From NCBI RefSeq assembly GCF_041381155.1, contig NC_091134.1, positions 9,456,755 through 9,520,754 of the forward strand: DNA of 64,000 bases, in the 5' to 3' direction. The notes beneath the pieces are model-generated. The model saw only the letters and a program-made list of their open reading frames with translations, did not search any database and was not told the DNA's origin. Positions within the stretch are counted from its first letter, which is position 1. Every line of letters begins with the position of its first letter. Shown piece by piece: positions 49,173 to 63,189 of this stretch. The position numbers and the translations under genes are program-made. This DNA is from Argopecten irradians (lineage: Eukaryota; Mollusca; Bivalvia; Pectinida; Pectinidae).

Positions 49173-51618
49173 AAAAACAGGCAGCTTTACAGTATTTAGA
49201 AATTGTCTTTTCATTTTTGCCATCAGTCGTTAAGATATGGCATAGATGGACTCTCGCTAAATCATAGCCGAACATTGCTAAAAGTATATTGAATCCTTAT
49301 TAGGATATATAAACGTAGGTGTAATCGTTCTACGTTAAAGATGATGTGCACCCACTCCTCCCAGTGTTTGTCATCCTGCCATTAGTTGGCACAATCTGTC
49401 TACATTTCACGGGTTGTTTAGAGATAGTAATTTAGCCATAGGGTCAATTATGTCAAAACGAACATGTATTTGGAGATAGGGCGTTACATAGTTCTTCCCA
49501 CCATCTTCAAACACATGTAATAGCCACCCCCGGATTTTTTAATGCACAGTATGACACATTGAAAACCCCAGGATGAACTTATAATATAATTATTTACTAG
49601 TAAGATATTGTGTCCTACCTCGACCCTCTCAAGCAACAAAACATGATTATATTACCTGTCCATTTAAAAACGGCAATAATGTTACATATGTAAAAAACGA
49701 CAACACTTTTTATCCTGTTCAGATAAAATTGACAATCCACTAGCTGGATGAAAGCTGCTCGTTGTTGTAGTCTGTTCTTGCACTTTTTGTATTTCGGTAT
49801 ATATACATATATAGTTTAACTTGTTCAATATTGTTTGTTTATTTATTTTGACCTCATAGTCTTCAACTGCTATACACACTTTCCATTTTTAGTATCATTA
49901 TATACAATCACTTTAGGTATTATTTACAGCTTCAGTGTTATTCATTGATACTATATACATGAAATGTGGTATCAATGTCGATGGCTGATGGACTCATGAG
50001 CTTAACAAAGTCGCTATTTACGTATGTTTTACAAGCAAAGCGAACGAGGATTATTTTTTACTTAGGATAACTGATACTTGCAAATGAAAACTATAAATAT
50101 AGGCTTAGTTTATGTCATTACTGTTAGGTCAATGGATTGGATTGCTTTTATTTGTGAGCAAATGATATTGTCCTGGTTGTTTAATGAATTATGTTAGATA
50201 TGCTCTGATTTTCCACTATTCTCGATGGCTAATACACGTTTGCGAGACGTTCGATATATAGCAAATATACTATGTAATTCCATTTTTTCATTGCCTCACT
50301 TCAGGATCTTCAGGTTTTCAGGGTGGCGTTCTATGGTCATCGTTTTTCTTATGATTAACATGCACATAAGACATTTGTCATAGAAACCACATATCTGATA
50401 TGTATCTACCAGGGTGGTATAACAATATATGGACCTCAACAAAGGTCCATAATTGATCGATATCTATGCATCGTCACAACACATTTTTAATTTGTACATG
50501 CAAGAAGTATCAGAAAGTGCACACAGAAAAAATCAAAGTACTGAAAGTACTGAACTGAAAAAGCATTGATGTAATAAAAAATTAGTTCAAAGAAGGCAAA
50601 TATGTCATTAGTAACATTTTAGGGTGTTTATTTTCTTGCAAGTCTCATATAATTATCTAGTTGGGTTATTTATCTTTCAAGTGTTCATTTAATAAATTTT
50701 TGATAAATTGTTAAGATTGCAGACAACCATTCATTCTCATATCAAATGATGAAACTAAAAATTATGAGAAGATTTAAAGAAAATGATAGAAAATTTCTTT
50801 TAGATTTGAACTTTGAACCTATCTTGAATTCAACAGTTTCAACAAATATTTACAGTCAGTGTCATGACTTTTCTATATTGTTTGAATATAATTGTCTGAA
50901 TAACAATATAAAGTAAAATTTTGTAGTTATGATTATTTGATAATTGATCCTGAGGACAAGGCCATGGAGACCTACAACTAGTAACAATCTGCAGTAAAAT
51001 AACAACAAGTGAAACATTAAGACTCCATTAAGAAGAAAAGTATATCTGATACATGGATACATGTATCCTTGATGGCATTTTTTACAAAGTTCATGGCTTA
51101 TGCTGCAAATGTTGTTTACAGACCTCATTTATAAGGAACTATGTGCAATGCATATAATATACAAGTATTTTTTCGATGAACTATGTGGTACAGATCTATT
51201 ACAGGAGGAAAGGGCAAAAGGCAATTAATTAAATAATAATCAAGAAAAGAAATGAAATGACAAAAACTAAGGGTCAAATGTTCATTTAAAGAATTAGTTA
51301 CTGCATCAAAATCAAAACTGTGTGTTGAATTATGTTTATTCAAAAATGCTTTAATACAAACATGAAATAACATCACAATACATTATTTTTTATAGTTCTC
51401 TTCTGTGATACACACAATGTATTCAGGCATATTAGTAAGTAATGAGCAGTTCTTGATACTTTGCTGCAATATTGAAGAAAAGTCATATCAAAGTCAGATT
51501 CAGTATGATTCTGTCTCTATATACTGCATAAAATGAACACTGAGAATTCTTAATAGCATATTAAAACAAGCATTCTTAAAATCAGTGTGTTACTTGTATA
51601 CATTGACATGTACATTGG

Positions 51619-51705
51619 ACCCTCGATAATCTGGACACCTTCGTTCCCAGCCTAAACCGTCTAGATTACAAATTTTCCGGACTGCCGAATTTCGTGTACC
51701 CTAGT
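51619..51705. repeat. Fragment resembling pogo/Tigger transposon ends
   Basis: ACCCTCGATAATCTGGACAC, CGTTCCCAGCC and TTTCCGGACTGCCGAATTTC follow the alternating 'TCCGGA/TTATC' pattern of pogo-type terminal repeats. No transposase found nearby. Confidence 0.4.
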
Positions 51706-53029
51706 CAATTTTGAAATTGTCATATACAAGTTACTCCCCTTGACCTTGTAATCAATAATTGGTTTTTATGTTTATGTACTAAAATAAATACTTTGTTTGT
51801 TATCTTTTAAAGTTTTTTTCCCCATTTAATTATGCTAAGAATATGACATTAACGTACATGTAATCACACATTATTGGCAACTTGTTGTTAATGTCACATT
51901 ACTTACAACTGTTTATACATGTATAGGTAACAAGATCAGAAACAATTGTAAAAACATTTGATAGAAGCATCAACTAATGGAAACAACCAAATGGGCTATG
52001 TCACCAGAAGTGTTAAAATTTATGTCATTTTGGTGAATACAATGTGAAACACACTGCACAAAGTCAACAAGTAAAACTGTTTATGTTCCTGTTGTAGCAA
52101 ATAAATGAATGTCATTCCATATACTTATATGGTTACATTGCCAAATTGTAAATACTAGACTTTCTAACAAAGAGTATCATGACAGCCAATTACTAAAGTA
52201 AGTGAGCCGTGTCACAGATGTGAATCATTGAAATATACATTGTAGTAATGATAATTCAGACGTGATGATGGGTAAATAAATTATCAGTTTATATCATAAA
52301 TGTAGGATATTTTTATATATATCTATAAACGCAAAGTTACTCGACACTCGCTAATTGTCATTACTTGATGTTTTGCAACATTAAAGTCAATGGGACGAAT
52401 TGTAGTTCTGATGATGACCGTCTGTCAGATCATATACATGTATAGTGTGTTTCATTCAAGCCAAGAAAGACTTGTTTGAATTTTACAACAAAACAGAACG
52501 ACTTACACGTGAGTCAGTCTGTGAACTTAAAAGTTTAAACACCTTCTATCTCTCGACAGATTGATAACAATCGACAGTATGTCAAATGGTGACAACTTTT
52601 TGCAAAAGTTGCAAATATACTGGATTTACTCTTTGTATTTTGGTGTTTTATTTGGCATTATGAAACAATGCGAATGAGTAAGCCCAACCCATACACCTGT
52701 TCTCCAGAGCTACATATATGTTGTCGCAGCTAGTTTAATATATGCCTGGTAGTCATCCTTAGAATCATTTCATTGCTTCCAAAGTAATCCTGGTAATCTC
52801 CAGTCTTCAACAATTATGAATCTGCATCAGATGACTAGCCAATGAGTCCTGTAATTATAAAATTTAACATATGCATATATGTTAGATGGAGAAATTTCAG
52901 TAAAATGGTTAGGGGGCCTTAATTTTATAAACTGCTGTACTTTAGGTAAGTTATTGCGTATCAGGAGAGTAAATACGGTAATTTGGTAAATACGGTAGTG
53001 GAGCAAGTTCACGTGATCTGTCGCGCGGA
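51706..53029. other. Non-genic stretch
   Basis: AT-rich; nothing recognised. Confidence 0.3.
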
Positions 53030-54520
53030 AAATAGAGTGCCCGGATTCAGCCATTAAAGACTGATGTGACTTAATTCTCGTCTCCTCATCTTTTAGGTAA
53101 GTAGATTCAAGCCTTTATAATATTGTTGTAAAAAAAGTAAATACGGATTCCTATTTCCATTTGAGTGCTATTAGGATTACGTATAGGTGATATTTTCATG
53201 TATTTGGTCATTTATCGAAGCGATTGCGCCAGCCGGTCAGAAAGCACATGGTTTGGGGAAAGCATGGTCGAACTCGATATTGGATTGTAGTGCTGTTAAA
53301 ACCTGTACATATCTTTTCTGTATGACATGATAATTTTTATGAATAATAATCGATATTACCATTGTTTTAAAATATATTGTGCAGTCTGATGTCTTATATT
53401 CAGAATATCGAGTAAGGGATAATTTGAACAGTTTGTACCGACTAGTTTTCATTGCGAGTTATCTCCCTTTACATGCTGTGTACATTGTTTACACAAAAGC
53501 ATTTCAGTGTTTGTGTAGCTACTTACAGTTAGATTTATTATGTAATTAGTGTAGATAATTTGTGAGTATTGGATCTTTATTACATACATATGTGTGATAA
53601 GCATTGGTTACTATAAATAATAGTCATTATAAGCCGAGACTTTGGCTTTACCAATTTGCTGACTTGCAAGTATATGAATTATGGTACGAAGTGTATATAG
53701 TGAAAGGTTGAGTAAGTATAATTGTAATCATGATTTATTACATTGTCTGAATTCTTTGTGTAACATTGTAAGTATAATGGAATTTGGATTAAGCTTGGTG
53801 ATAATACTGACATTAAGCCACATTGTTATCTTGGTGTTGCAGTGGGAATTCCAATTATGAATGCATATTTTATAACTAGGATGTATGGTAATCCTAGAGT
53901 TTGTACATTTTCATGTTTTGTAGTTAACAATCTGTTCTGCAATTGTTGCGAATGATAATTTACATAATTTGATAATTTAAGTATTCGGTATGCTGTGATG
54001 CGTTGGCCGATTAGGTTGGTCACACATTGGTCACATGCCATGTGACTTGTCACCTTGTCACTTCTAATCACTTGTATTGATTTGTCACATACTCGTTTGG
54101 TATTATACTTGAATGAGGCATATATGAGGTAAAGCGAGTGATATGTTCATCGAGTGTTTTACTAGTCTAGTCACAGTTTGTCACATTTGTTATTTCTAGT
54201 CACATTTTAGTCAAATGGTTGTCACAAATATCGGTTTAGGTTGATATAGAGTGTGAGGCATCAGGGTAAATGTAATTCCTATGTGTGTGAATGTAACATC
54301 GAGTTGTCACATTTGACCTATTTGTACTTACTATCTTGATAAGACTGTTGTTATGACTCTGCATGGTTATGTCTAATGGTCTGCTATAGTTATTAGACTG
54401 CAATTCATTATCATTATTGTGATTGAATTACAAATATGTTGTAATTTTGGCAAATAGAGTGCCCGGATTCAGCCATTAAAGACTGATGTGACTTAATTCT
54501 TGTCTCCTCATCTTTTTAGG
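53030..54520 (+). repeat. Segment bounded by 68-bp direct repeats
   Basis: Near-identical direct repeats at 53030-53097 and 54452-54520, each with AATAGAGTGCCCGGATTCAG, CCATTAAAGACTGATGTGAC and TCTCCTCATCTTTT. The 1.35 kb between them has no gene. The repeats carry ATTAAA followed by a C/T-rich tail, as transcript ends of retroelements do. It could be a small terminal-repeat element fossil or two copies of one short repeat; unresolved. Confidence 0.4.
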
Positions 54521-57500
54521 ATTCACCACATGCACAGATCCCATGTAACATATATCAATATTCCTAATTTGTTATAAAAAGTTACAGAAAAATTTGACTC
54601 CTGCATACAAGTACTTTGAGTTAAATATTAGCATCAAAATTAATTTGCTCCTATACCTGATAGACATTGATAAAATACAATGTTTTATTTTATACTGTTA
54701 CCAAAACTTACTTTAAATCAAATACTGTAATATTGAGCAAGTGTAAATTTACCATGTATGATATATTACAGTGCACAGGTTATTGTTTAGTTTGGTAAGT
54801 GAATCCATGAAGTTATATATGTAGTGACTGTTTAATCGATGTTTTAAGTTCATACCGCCAATTTCGAAATCCCAGATATTAATTGTCTTAATTAAATCTA
54901 GCATTACAATTCTTGTATTTAGTTAAAGAAACTCTGCATTCACATACAAGTGTATTACACACATATGTACGTATTGTGAATGGATCTATATCATGCATTG
55001 TTTTTCCTACAAATAAACACATGCTTTGTGATGTTTATAGACATATTAACAATCTGGTAAATTGACTCTGTGCATTAATTTTAAATGATGTCATCGCATT
55101 AGAAAATGAAACCAAAAATGGATCTTGTCAACTGCTAATTTAACAACAAACTACTTCAAATATAAAGTGATATTCAATTTTGTTCGTTGCGTTGTAATAA
55201 AATAAAACGTCGATTATATGGATGTTAGCAGGAATACACACATACTCTTGATGTTGTAAGTTCACTTCATGTGCCGATGTCTGTCAAATAGTTCATATAA
55301 TGATATAACGACCCATAGGCATGATAGGCAAAGAAGCAAAACGAAATGAAACTGACGATTTTCACTGCTTCTGTCTCCAAATACGAAAAGAATTTCGTAG
55401 TTTACTAGCAAGGTGGCTTGCAACATGCAGTGTCCAAATATTCTTCGGCGTTTTTTAGATATGAGAATGCATTTATTACGCTGGATAATCACAGTTCTAA
55501 CACAGGCAACTCCAAGTCCGCTTTGCGTGATCACATTTTTGTTTACATTGGGCCGTTTACACTATTTCTGAGTGTCACGATATTTCATTGTATCTGTACC
55601 CATGTATTAGATATTCCCTCGTTTATGAAAGGATGCGTTAGTTGACAATCCGTGCGAAATGATAAGGAGCCAGCGTAACTCAAAATATTTATCGTATTTG
55701 TTAGCTTCTGCATGGATCATCCAGACGCTTGATGCGTACGTAGTTAACAAGCGTCTGTTTGAGTGAGACTTGGTTAAATTCAGTAGGCCATCGTAATGAC
55801 ATGATCACAATACGAACGTACCTGTTCTCCAAAACGACTATCAATGTAATACAGGTAAACACAAACAACTTTTGTGTCTTTCTTTTGTCACGATGAATTC
55901 AAAAATTGTCATTATGTAATAGATTATGAATGTATATATCAAAGTACCATTAGGTATTTACATGTACATACCAAAATCCTGACAATTCCTTTATTTAGTG
56001 TTACCCAAAACGGAAGTTTTACATAAAATATATGCAAATGACTGGCGATAATTAGGCCACCGATCGCTACCACTGATGCAAATTATCCTCACTATTTTTC
56101 AATTATAGACGTTCACACTATAGTTTTTGTACACATGTTTGAAACTATTCTATTTAAGGAAATACCATAGAAGTTGTTTATTGCAATTAAACTGCACTAT
56201 GGCAGCATATTTGTTCTAGAAAGAGGAAAAGAGAAAAAATCGCATGCAAATGAGAGGTCAATCGCATTTAAATTAGTTGTGTCATCCTGACAGTAGCAAT
56301 ACTGCAAAAGCAAGCTTTTTCAGTAAAAACGCATGTAAAATATAGTTTGTCACTTAGAACAGCTTTCAAAGGACCTGGAGTGTAATTGAAGATGATATCG
56401 TAGGTGTATCATTACATACAATTATATTGTGGATGTGTTTTTTTCAAACAGTGCATCTTGCCAAGAACTCCCACACTAAAATGAAAATCTCATCAACGAA
56501 ATTTAACTGAGGACGCAAACACGTAATAAACGCAAAAAACAAGATTCATTAAAATAAATTATAATGAATATTTAATACGAAATGGCATCAAATAGCTAAA
56601 TGGTTAAAAAACTGACAAATACGAAATTCGGACAACTGATCAGGAGGTTACTAATACAAGACTTAAAAACTCGACTAAATGACAAAAGTGAAATTAAACC
56701 AACTCTTCAAAAGTGATATTGAAATAAATACTCAATAAATAAGCTAAAATGAGAGATTCAATTAATTATTTATTAAACTAGGTCACAAAGTATGTGTGAA
56801 TCAATGACCAAATCAATGATGGGTCCAGGGTTATACCTAAACATAAACCTATAGTTGCAATTGCCAATTTTACTACTGCTTCAACAGACCACACAGAACG
56901 ATTTACACTATTAAAAAAATTAACACCAACAAAGAAATTAAAACCTCCATCGTTTGCTTTATTTATTAATTAATTATTTTGATGTAGAAATGTTATTGCA
57001 TTTATTACTTTTGGAACATTGTCAAGATTTCATCTGAATATAAGGCAACAACTGTTGTCATAGTTGAACTAAAACATTGTTATGCATGGCATGATAAATT
57101 TGTTTCATATTGGGACGAATAATTCCATAAAAAGAATGATAAATACATCATGATATAACGACTCAACATTATAGATAAAACCAAAAATTACATGATCGAT
57201 GTTTGACTGCATATTCTAGGGTTCCCGTCTTAGACTAAAGATGAATTGGAGATAATCTGCAGACAAATATAGCTCAATTGATTATTCTGTAAACCAGTTT
57301 GTTTTCCCGAAATACGTTTTCCAAAAATGATTCATGTACATGTAGTTATATAAATACTTTATCTGCACTTAATAATCCATGCACATGGTGTTATGTGTTG
57401 ACTACGAAAATTCCCCCAAGGTGGATTTTTAAATTTGTGAACACATTTGTTTTCAAACGAAATAAATAGATGATGATAATATATAGATACACAATTTCAT

Positions 57501-59708
57501 GCAAATTCAAAAGCTGCAACAGTAACATGTTGCATTTATCTTTGATACAATGACACAAACAATCATAAAAATGTTGATGAATGTTGTAATTAGGGACAGT
57601 CATAGTTTGAGTGGATACCAAATGTTTCGCATTGGTCGTAACACTACAATAATTCAAAATATAAATGTTAGTAGATATAGCATAATTAAATTTATTACTG
57701 TTTTTTCAGTACTGTTTCGTCATAAAATGTCGGCAGTATTTACAATAATCACGATATCAATTTCTTAGGGCGTTTATTTAACCAGTGTGGTCCAATTACT
57801 CAATGTCAGTCTTTTTTATAATAATTGTAGATATTTCATTATGTAAGGTAGAAATGTCACACATATATATATACACGTGGTGTATGTGTCGTTAAGGTAT
57901 TAGTTAGATACACCCTATTGCATCATAATGAAATCGGGCAGATTACGCTGAATAAACAACTGCATACGTGTTCAATTATCCAATCGTTTAGTGCATCAAA
58001 TAATTTTCTAGAAGGTCGGGAATTGCATTTGCATTAGAGTTGTTGTAACTGAGGTATAAAAGGATGAATTCACTTAAAATCTTATCCGAAATCTGATGAT
58101 TTGTCACTCGCCTGCTCAATTTTGGCCTAGAGGCGAGCGTTCTCCACTATGACGTAGTCTCTGGTTTATGTCCACTGGTTGATAAACCACAAAGTCGTTA
58201 AAGAAATTCCTGCTCCAGTGTAAGATCTTTATAATAAAACATTTGGATTAAATCTGTTTTGTATGTATATGGACACTGTCGTTCGTATATTCATGTTGTG
58301 TCTATGCGATACTTGAAAATTTTACCCTTGTCATAGTTATGTCCCACTGAAGCTTGCCATTAAAAGCACACCCGTCTGGTCACATTATACTAACAACTCC
58401 CTTTATGTTGGTAAAAATTACAAATATGAAATTTACATTATACGAGATATGTAACTTTGTTTTTTTAAGTTCGGCAGTGGGCTAAATATTTGTCTTATAC
58501 CATTGATATGCATTTTATCTTTCACTCATGAAAAGTAAAATGATTTTAGACCAACTGTGCTCCGGAAGATCAGGCGGGCTACATCGACGACACCTTTTTT
58601 TTTCTTCACAAATTTGGATCACAGTTGGGCCAAGTCGCATTCTAAAAAAAACCACGGCGGTAACTAAAAAACACGAGGTACTTTTGGATTTGTTGAATAA
58701 GTCTGCCTTAATATGCAAAACGAAACTAAGTATTTTTTCGATTAGATCACGATGTTAATCCTAACACGTTCCAACGTCCTTCATCAACATGCCTTCATGC
58801 ACTTAGTCTTCATTTACTATAAATGCCTAAGGCATTAATGAACAAACAAGTGACGTCATACCTCGTGTGATAATACATGTATGCAAACGCACATAAACCC
58901 CCTCCCTGATCATTGTTACATTTACTAGTACGGAATTTCCTGCGGATATGTAGCCTAGGTCTGACAGGTTAAACACTCCAAAATAACAAATGTAAGCTAT
59001 GTACATATTTCGGAATAAAATACATTTTAGAAAAAAAAAAAACATATTTCGACGTGTTGATGTTTGTTGTTTTTTGACGGCCAGTAAAAGCATACATCAA
59101 ACAAAGTTTCAGTTAGATAATTTAAGTCGTTTTAAACGTTAGTTTCAACATATCTTTATCCACTATAAATACCTGTATTATTGCTATTTATTTTAGTATT
59201 TCAATAACGTTTTATATTTGTTTTCATGTTGATTAAGCATATATTGGAATGTTTTAGTGCTTTAGGCCAAATTAGCTAGTACATCGTCATACACGTACAC
59301 GACGACATATTTTGTATTTTATACACATAAACTTTTTTAATCCAATTCGTTGTTTCCACGTTTGACTTCCAAATTCCAATATCAAAACACCGTGTCAAAC
59401 AATATCTATGAACGTACTTTTCCGTTGTATGATATTTAAGTCAAATGAAGCCACAATAATGTAGGTATGTAACAGTAACACAATTGATCTGACTTTGAAA
59501 GTAAAGATACCTGGCAGCTGTTACACTCCGGAATTATAACACTGGTGTGTAACGATCTCATATGACATCTTCTATTGTAAATATTACAGCATACTGGAGC
59601 CAGTCACACTTGTGTATAATCACCTATGATCGTCTGGTAATATGTTAACAACGCAAACAATTTGCCCATGATGAATATACAAGAAAATGTCTAAGAGAGC
59701 CTATAACA
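54521..59708. other. Non-genic stretch
   Basis: AT-rich with small open frames only; no splice-consistent coding model could be built on either strand. Confidence 0.3.
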
Positions 59709-60139
59709 TTATTTTCTCTTTTATCTGCGAGTGTAGTATTGTTTTAACTCCTACAATACAATCGTTCTTGGGCAGATGTACATGACCACCCATTCATATA
59801 ACCTCATGACGTCACTGCGCTACCGAAATGACTTTTTTCCCGGTAAATATTGAACGTCATTTTGAGGTTATAGGTTGTGGTTTTACTATAAAAGAGACAA
59901 ACAGCAGGAATTGTGTTCAAATTATCTAGCATGCAACGGAATTACACACGCAGGTTTCTAACTTTATCATTATAACTGTAGAATTGTTAAAATGGCGGGA
60001 TATCCTAAATATAATAAAAATACTACTTCATATATGGATATGAAGGTTAAGAATAAAACCCTCAGCAGCCTTGGATGTCACAGCATTTTGTATCCATAGA
60101 ATGTCCATATCCTTCATACCCACAAGTACAAGAGTCTTA
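59709..60139 (-). mobile_element. Foldback element family P, copy 4 (most diverged)
   Basis: Same order as copy 2: ATTATTTTCTCTTTTATCTG at the left, ATGACGTCACTG and AAAATGGCGGGATATC inside, and the hairpin end ATCCTTCATACCCAC...AGAGTCTTAG at the right. The arms are more mismatched than in copies 1 and 2. Confidence 0.55.
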
Positions 60140-63067
60140 GAATCATGAAAATAAAAGGAATTGGAGATGTTCGACTTTCCGGTGCGGAACACCTCTAGTT
60201 CGATCATGTTTCTGTGCCTCCTAATTGTGATGATCAAATAAACAAGTAAGAACATCTCCATGGTGGCGTGAGCACCATTTTTAAAGCTTGATAATTGAGG
60301 TGTCGAAGACATTGATAAAATTAATTCAGTCGTTGAAAAAAAAGGTATTTTAGTGGTTGATGGCGCGGAACTCTTTTATATTATCAGCCGTTTGACAGTT
60401 TACTTTTAGGTTTGTAGCCTTTAAAGTTCTATCTTAATGTTTGTACAGCTTTACAAATGCTTTTGTTTTTTTCTTACTTGATTCTGACATTAAATTCATT
60501 TTAATATACCGTATATCATGAAACAAAGATGGGTCCATTCTTTCTTATTTAGAGTTTTCGTGAGCTGAAATAGTTATGTATAATTGTATCAATAAACTTT
60601 AGTAATTAATACAAAACAATATTCCTTGATCGGACATTCGACCCCTTAAAGCAACCCCGAAAACAGCGAAGGTTTCTTTACAGCAAATATTTGGTAATAA
60701 ATCGTATATTGTTGTATGATGAAACATTGTTTAATACCAATTATTGTTACCTAGAGTGGTTTACAATCATCTTATTTATTATCGTTTAGATTAAACAAAA
60801 AAATAGTGATATCATTGTCACATGTTAATGGCTCCGGACAATGTCTATGAGTGGATTGTTATAGATCAACTCATTGGGAATATGTATTTGATATATGAAG
60901 ATTCACAAATAACCCATTAATACTTTAAATCAACTTACTAAATTAGGCGATGTCCATTTCAATCTTAAAACAAGTTCGCAAAGAAGAATATTTGCGGATT
61001 TAAAAATTGTTTTTACCTGGATCGTGATTTGCAAAAGTAACTCGCACGCTTAATGATGCTCCATCGCCGACAAAGAATAAATGGTATTAATCATTTGAAC
61101 AATAGTTTAAGCGTGTATATATATGTCTAATTAACACACACACAAAAATCATATATTATTTGTTTTGTCTTTGGTGCAGGCGCAATCAGTACATTGTACT
61201 TCATTCCATATAGGATATAGTGCCACAGATTTTTTTTCGGGATGCAATTAATCATCCTTTTTTTATTTTTAACTATTTTTAAGTAGACTTAGAAGCTCAA
61301 ACTTTTCAATGATGGTAATGGCGTAAAGTAAGTAACTTTTGTAACTGAAGAAAATATTAAATCGTCTGCTTCTGTTTTTGATAGTGAAAAAATACCATTT
61401 GCCAGCGGTGGAGCGTCTTTAAGTAAATTGGTTTACCGGGATTGAAAGCGAGAATTCAGAAAAGTATGTTTTTGATATATGATTTTTTCCGACAAATTGC
61501 AACAAGATTGATAATGAATTGTCAATAATGATTACATTCTTCATAGATATTGATTTTGTACATCTTTATATCTTAGGACGTGTTCGAGTCTGAGTACCCA
61601 TGCTCCATCTTCATGATATATGTTAGATTTCTAAGTGTTTCAACCGATTCAAACAGATAACTGATCATTGAGAATAGTTGTTGTAATCTCAAAAATATTA
61701 GAGCTTTTGTTCTATCTTAATTTTAAACATTTCTTTAGATTTAAGACTATTTCGGAATTATATATTCGAAACACAAATCTAAGAAAAAAAGACAAAAGAC
61801 AAATATAGAACATTGGCTCTTTTAAGCAAAACCTTTGCATCAATTATCGAAATATTAACTCATTTGATAACAATTTAACGATGTTGATTTTTCACCATTA
61901 AATTAGTACGTATGTCCTAATTATTGATAGGACACAAGGGCAGGGTGATGTAATCAAATTTCCATGGTATGTGGCACGTACTATTTCAAACCCACAACTG
62001 ACCTTTCAGGTATATATCATCAGAATAGGATCTGGGCTGTGGCTGGAAATTGTTTTAAAACTAGTTGATAACCGTGATGTCCAACTGTAGGAGGGTTTAC
62101 CCTAGGAAATTGAGGTGTGCATATATATATGATTAAACAATAAACAATGTCAAAGAGTCAATTATTATTCAACGTTTTTATATCAAAATTGAAATAGAGG
62201 TGTGCTGTCATATATCCGGCTCGACACGTGATTTTTTGCATGCGATAAAAAGTCAAATTAATTTAATTCTTCTAATAGATTTTTTTTTCAATAAAAGAAA
62301 AAACTACATATTTATGAATTGGTTATATATGCTCTTTTGTATTATCTAGTTCATGTATGACTATGTGTTTCTCGTAATATCAGAAATATGAAAACAAAAC
62401 TCAAGACCTATGTGTTTCGGAAGATACAACGTTGTTTCTTCAACCAGACAATGTATGGAAAAGTAGGTCAATTCTGAGTGAATCTACCCTCCATAATATT
62501 TGAGTCGATATTCATTATCGGAATGATTTTGTAATATTAAGATAAATATGCATGATATTATCCCTTTTGGTTCAAAACAAACGAAAGCTAAAATGTATCA
62601 ACAAATCAATTTATTCTGTAATCTTAAAATCGATAAAACGAAAACCAAATGGATTTAATATACAGAGCAGCAATGCAATATTGTCAAATTCTTAAAGAGT
62701 ACAAAGGGGATTCATAATAGATATTAGTCAATTGATGTCCAAAGCAATGATTGTTCTGTAACGTAAACCTGGATGAACCTCAAACCGGATGTGATATGTT
62801 TAAATATTCTAAACTGGTATAGGTTATGCATCACAACACTTAATTATAACATGAATTCATTTCTGCCAAAACACCAAATATCTTTATAGAGACACCCATC
62901 TTTATAGAGCGGGTCATACCAAAAGAGTGTTTTAAAATTCTAGTGTCATAGCTAAACTACCCCCGACTAAGGATAATCCAATACTTTAAGTTTACCTTAT
63001 CGATACAGCTAGCAACGCTAAACAGAGCGCGTGGTGGGCGTGGTCATGGTACGTGTGCTGGTGTGTG
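60140..63067. other. Non-genic stretch upstream of gene D
   Basis: AT-rich; no gene supported. The proximal promoter of gene D occupies the right end. Confidence 0.35.
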
Positions 63068-63077
63068 TATATATATA
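63068..63077 (+). promoter_or_regulatory. TATA box of gene D
   Basis: TATATATATA followed by CGCC, about 30 bp before the GCCAGTGTGG stretch where transcription would start and 59 bp before the ATG. Confidence 0.6.
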
Positions 63078-63135
63078 CGCCTGAGCCGGCTATCCAGGGC
63101 CAGTGTGGTTATAGTGTAAAGGTATACGTGCGATA

Positions 63136-63189
63136 ATGGCGACCATGCCAACTGCTGCTATATGTGTTTTAACCGTGTGCTGTATGCAT
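63136..63189 (+). CDS. Gene D exon 1: signal peptide
   Basis: The ATG in GATAATGG is followed by 18 codons including TAAICVLTVCC, then GTAAGTAAG. It sits directly behind a TATA box. Confidence 0.75.

Larger units (their letters stand above)
44838..51618. other. Non-genic stretch
   Basis: AT-rich. At 45740-45827 is a short inverted repeat (AACTCTGAGAGTCCCGAATA ... CCCGAATCCAGAGTTT); at 48975-49172 a diverged tandem duplication; at 48705-48755 TA-rich simple sequence. No gene supported. Confidence 0.4.

Noticed and set aside
55262-55534. Minus-strand frame of 90 codons with a hydrophobic stretch
   Set aside because: A donor-like GAACAG|GTACGTTC lies upstream near 55816 but no acceptor with matching phase was clear. 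Composition is not convincing.
60028-60312. Minus-strand frame of 94 codons
   Set aside because: Half of it lies in element P copy 4; no splice or domain support.
61014-61075. Minus-strand coding-like piece ending CCAG|GTAAAA
   Set aside because: Only about 20 codons, a stop just upstream and no acceptor; cannot be joined to anything.
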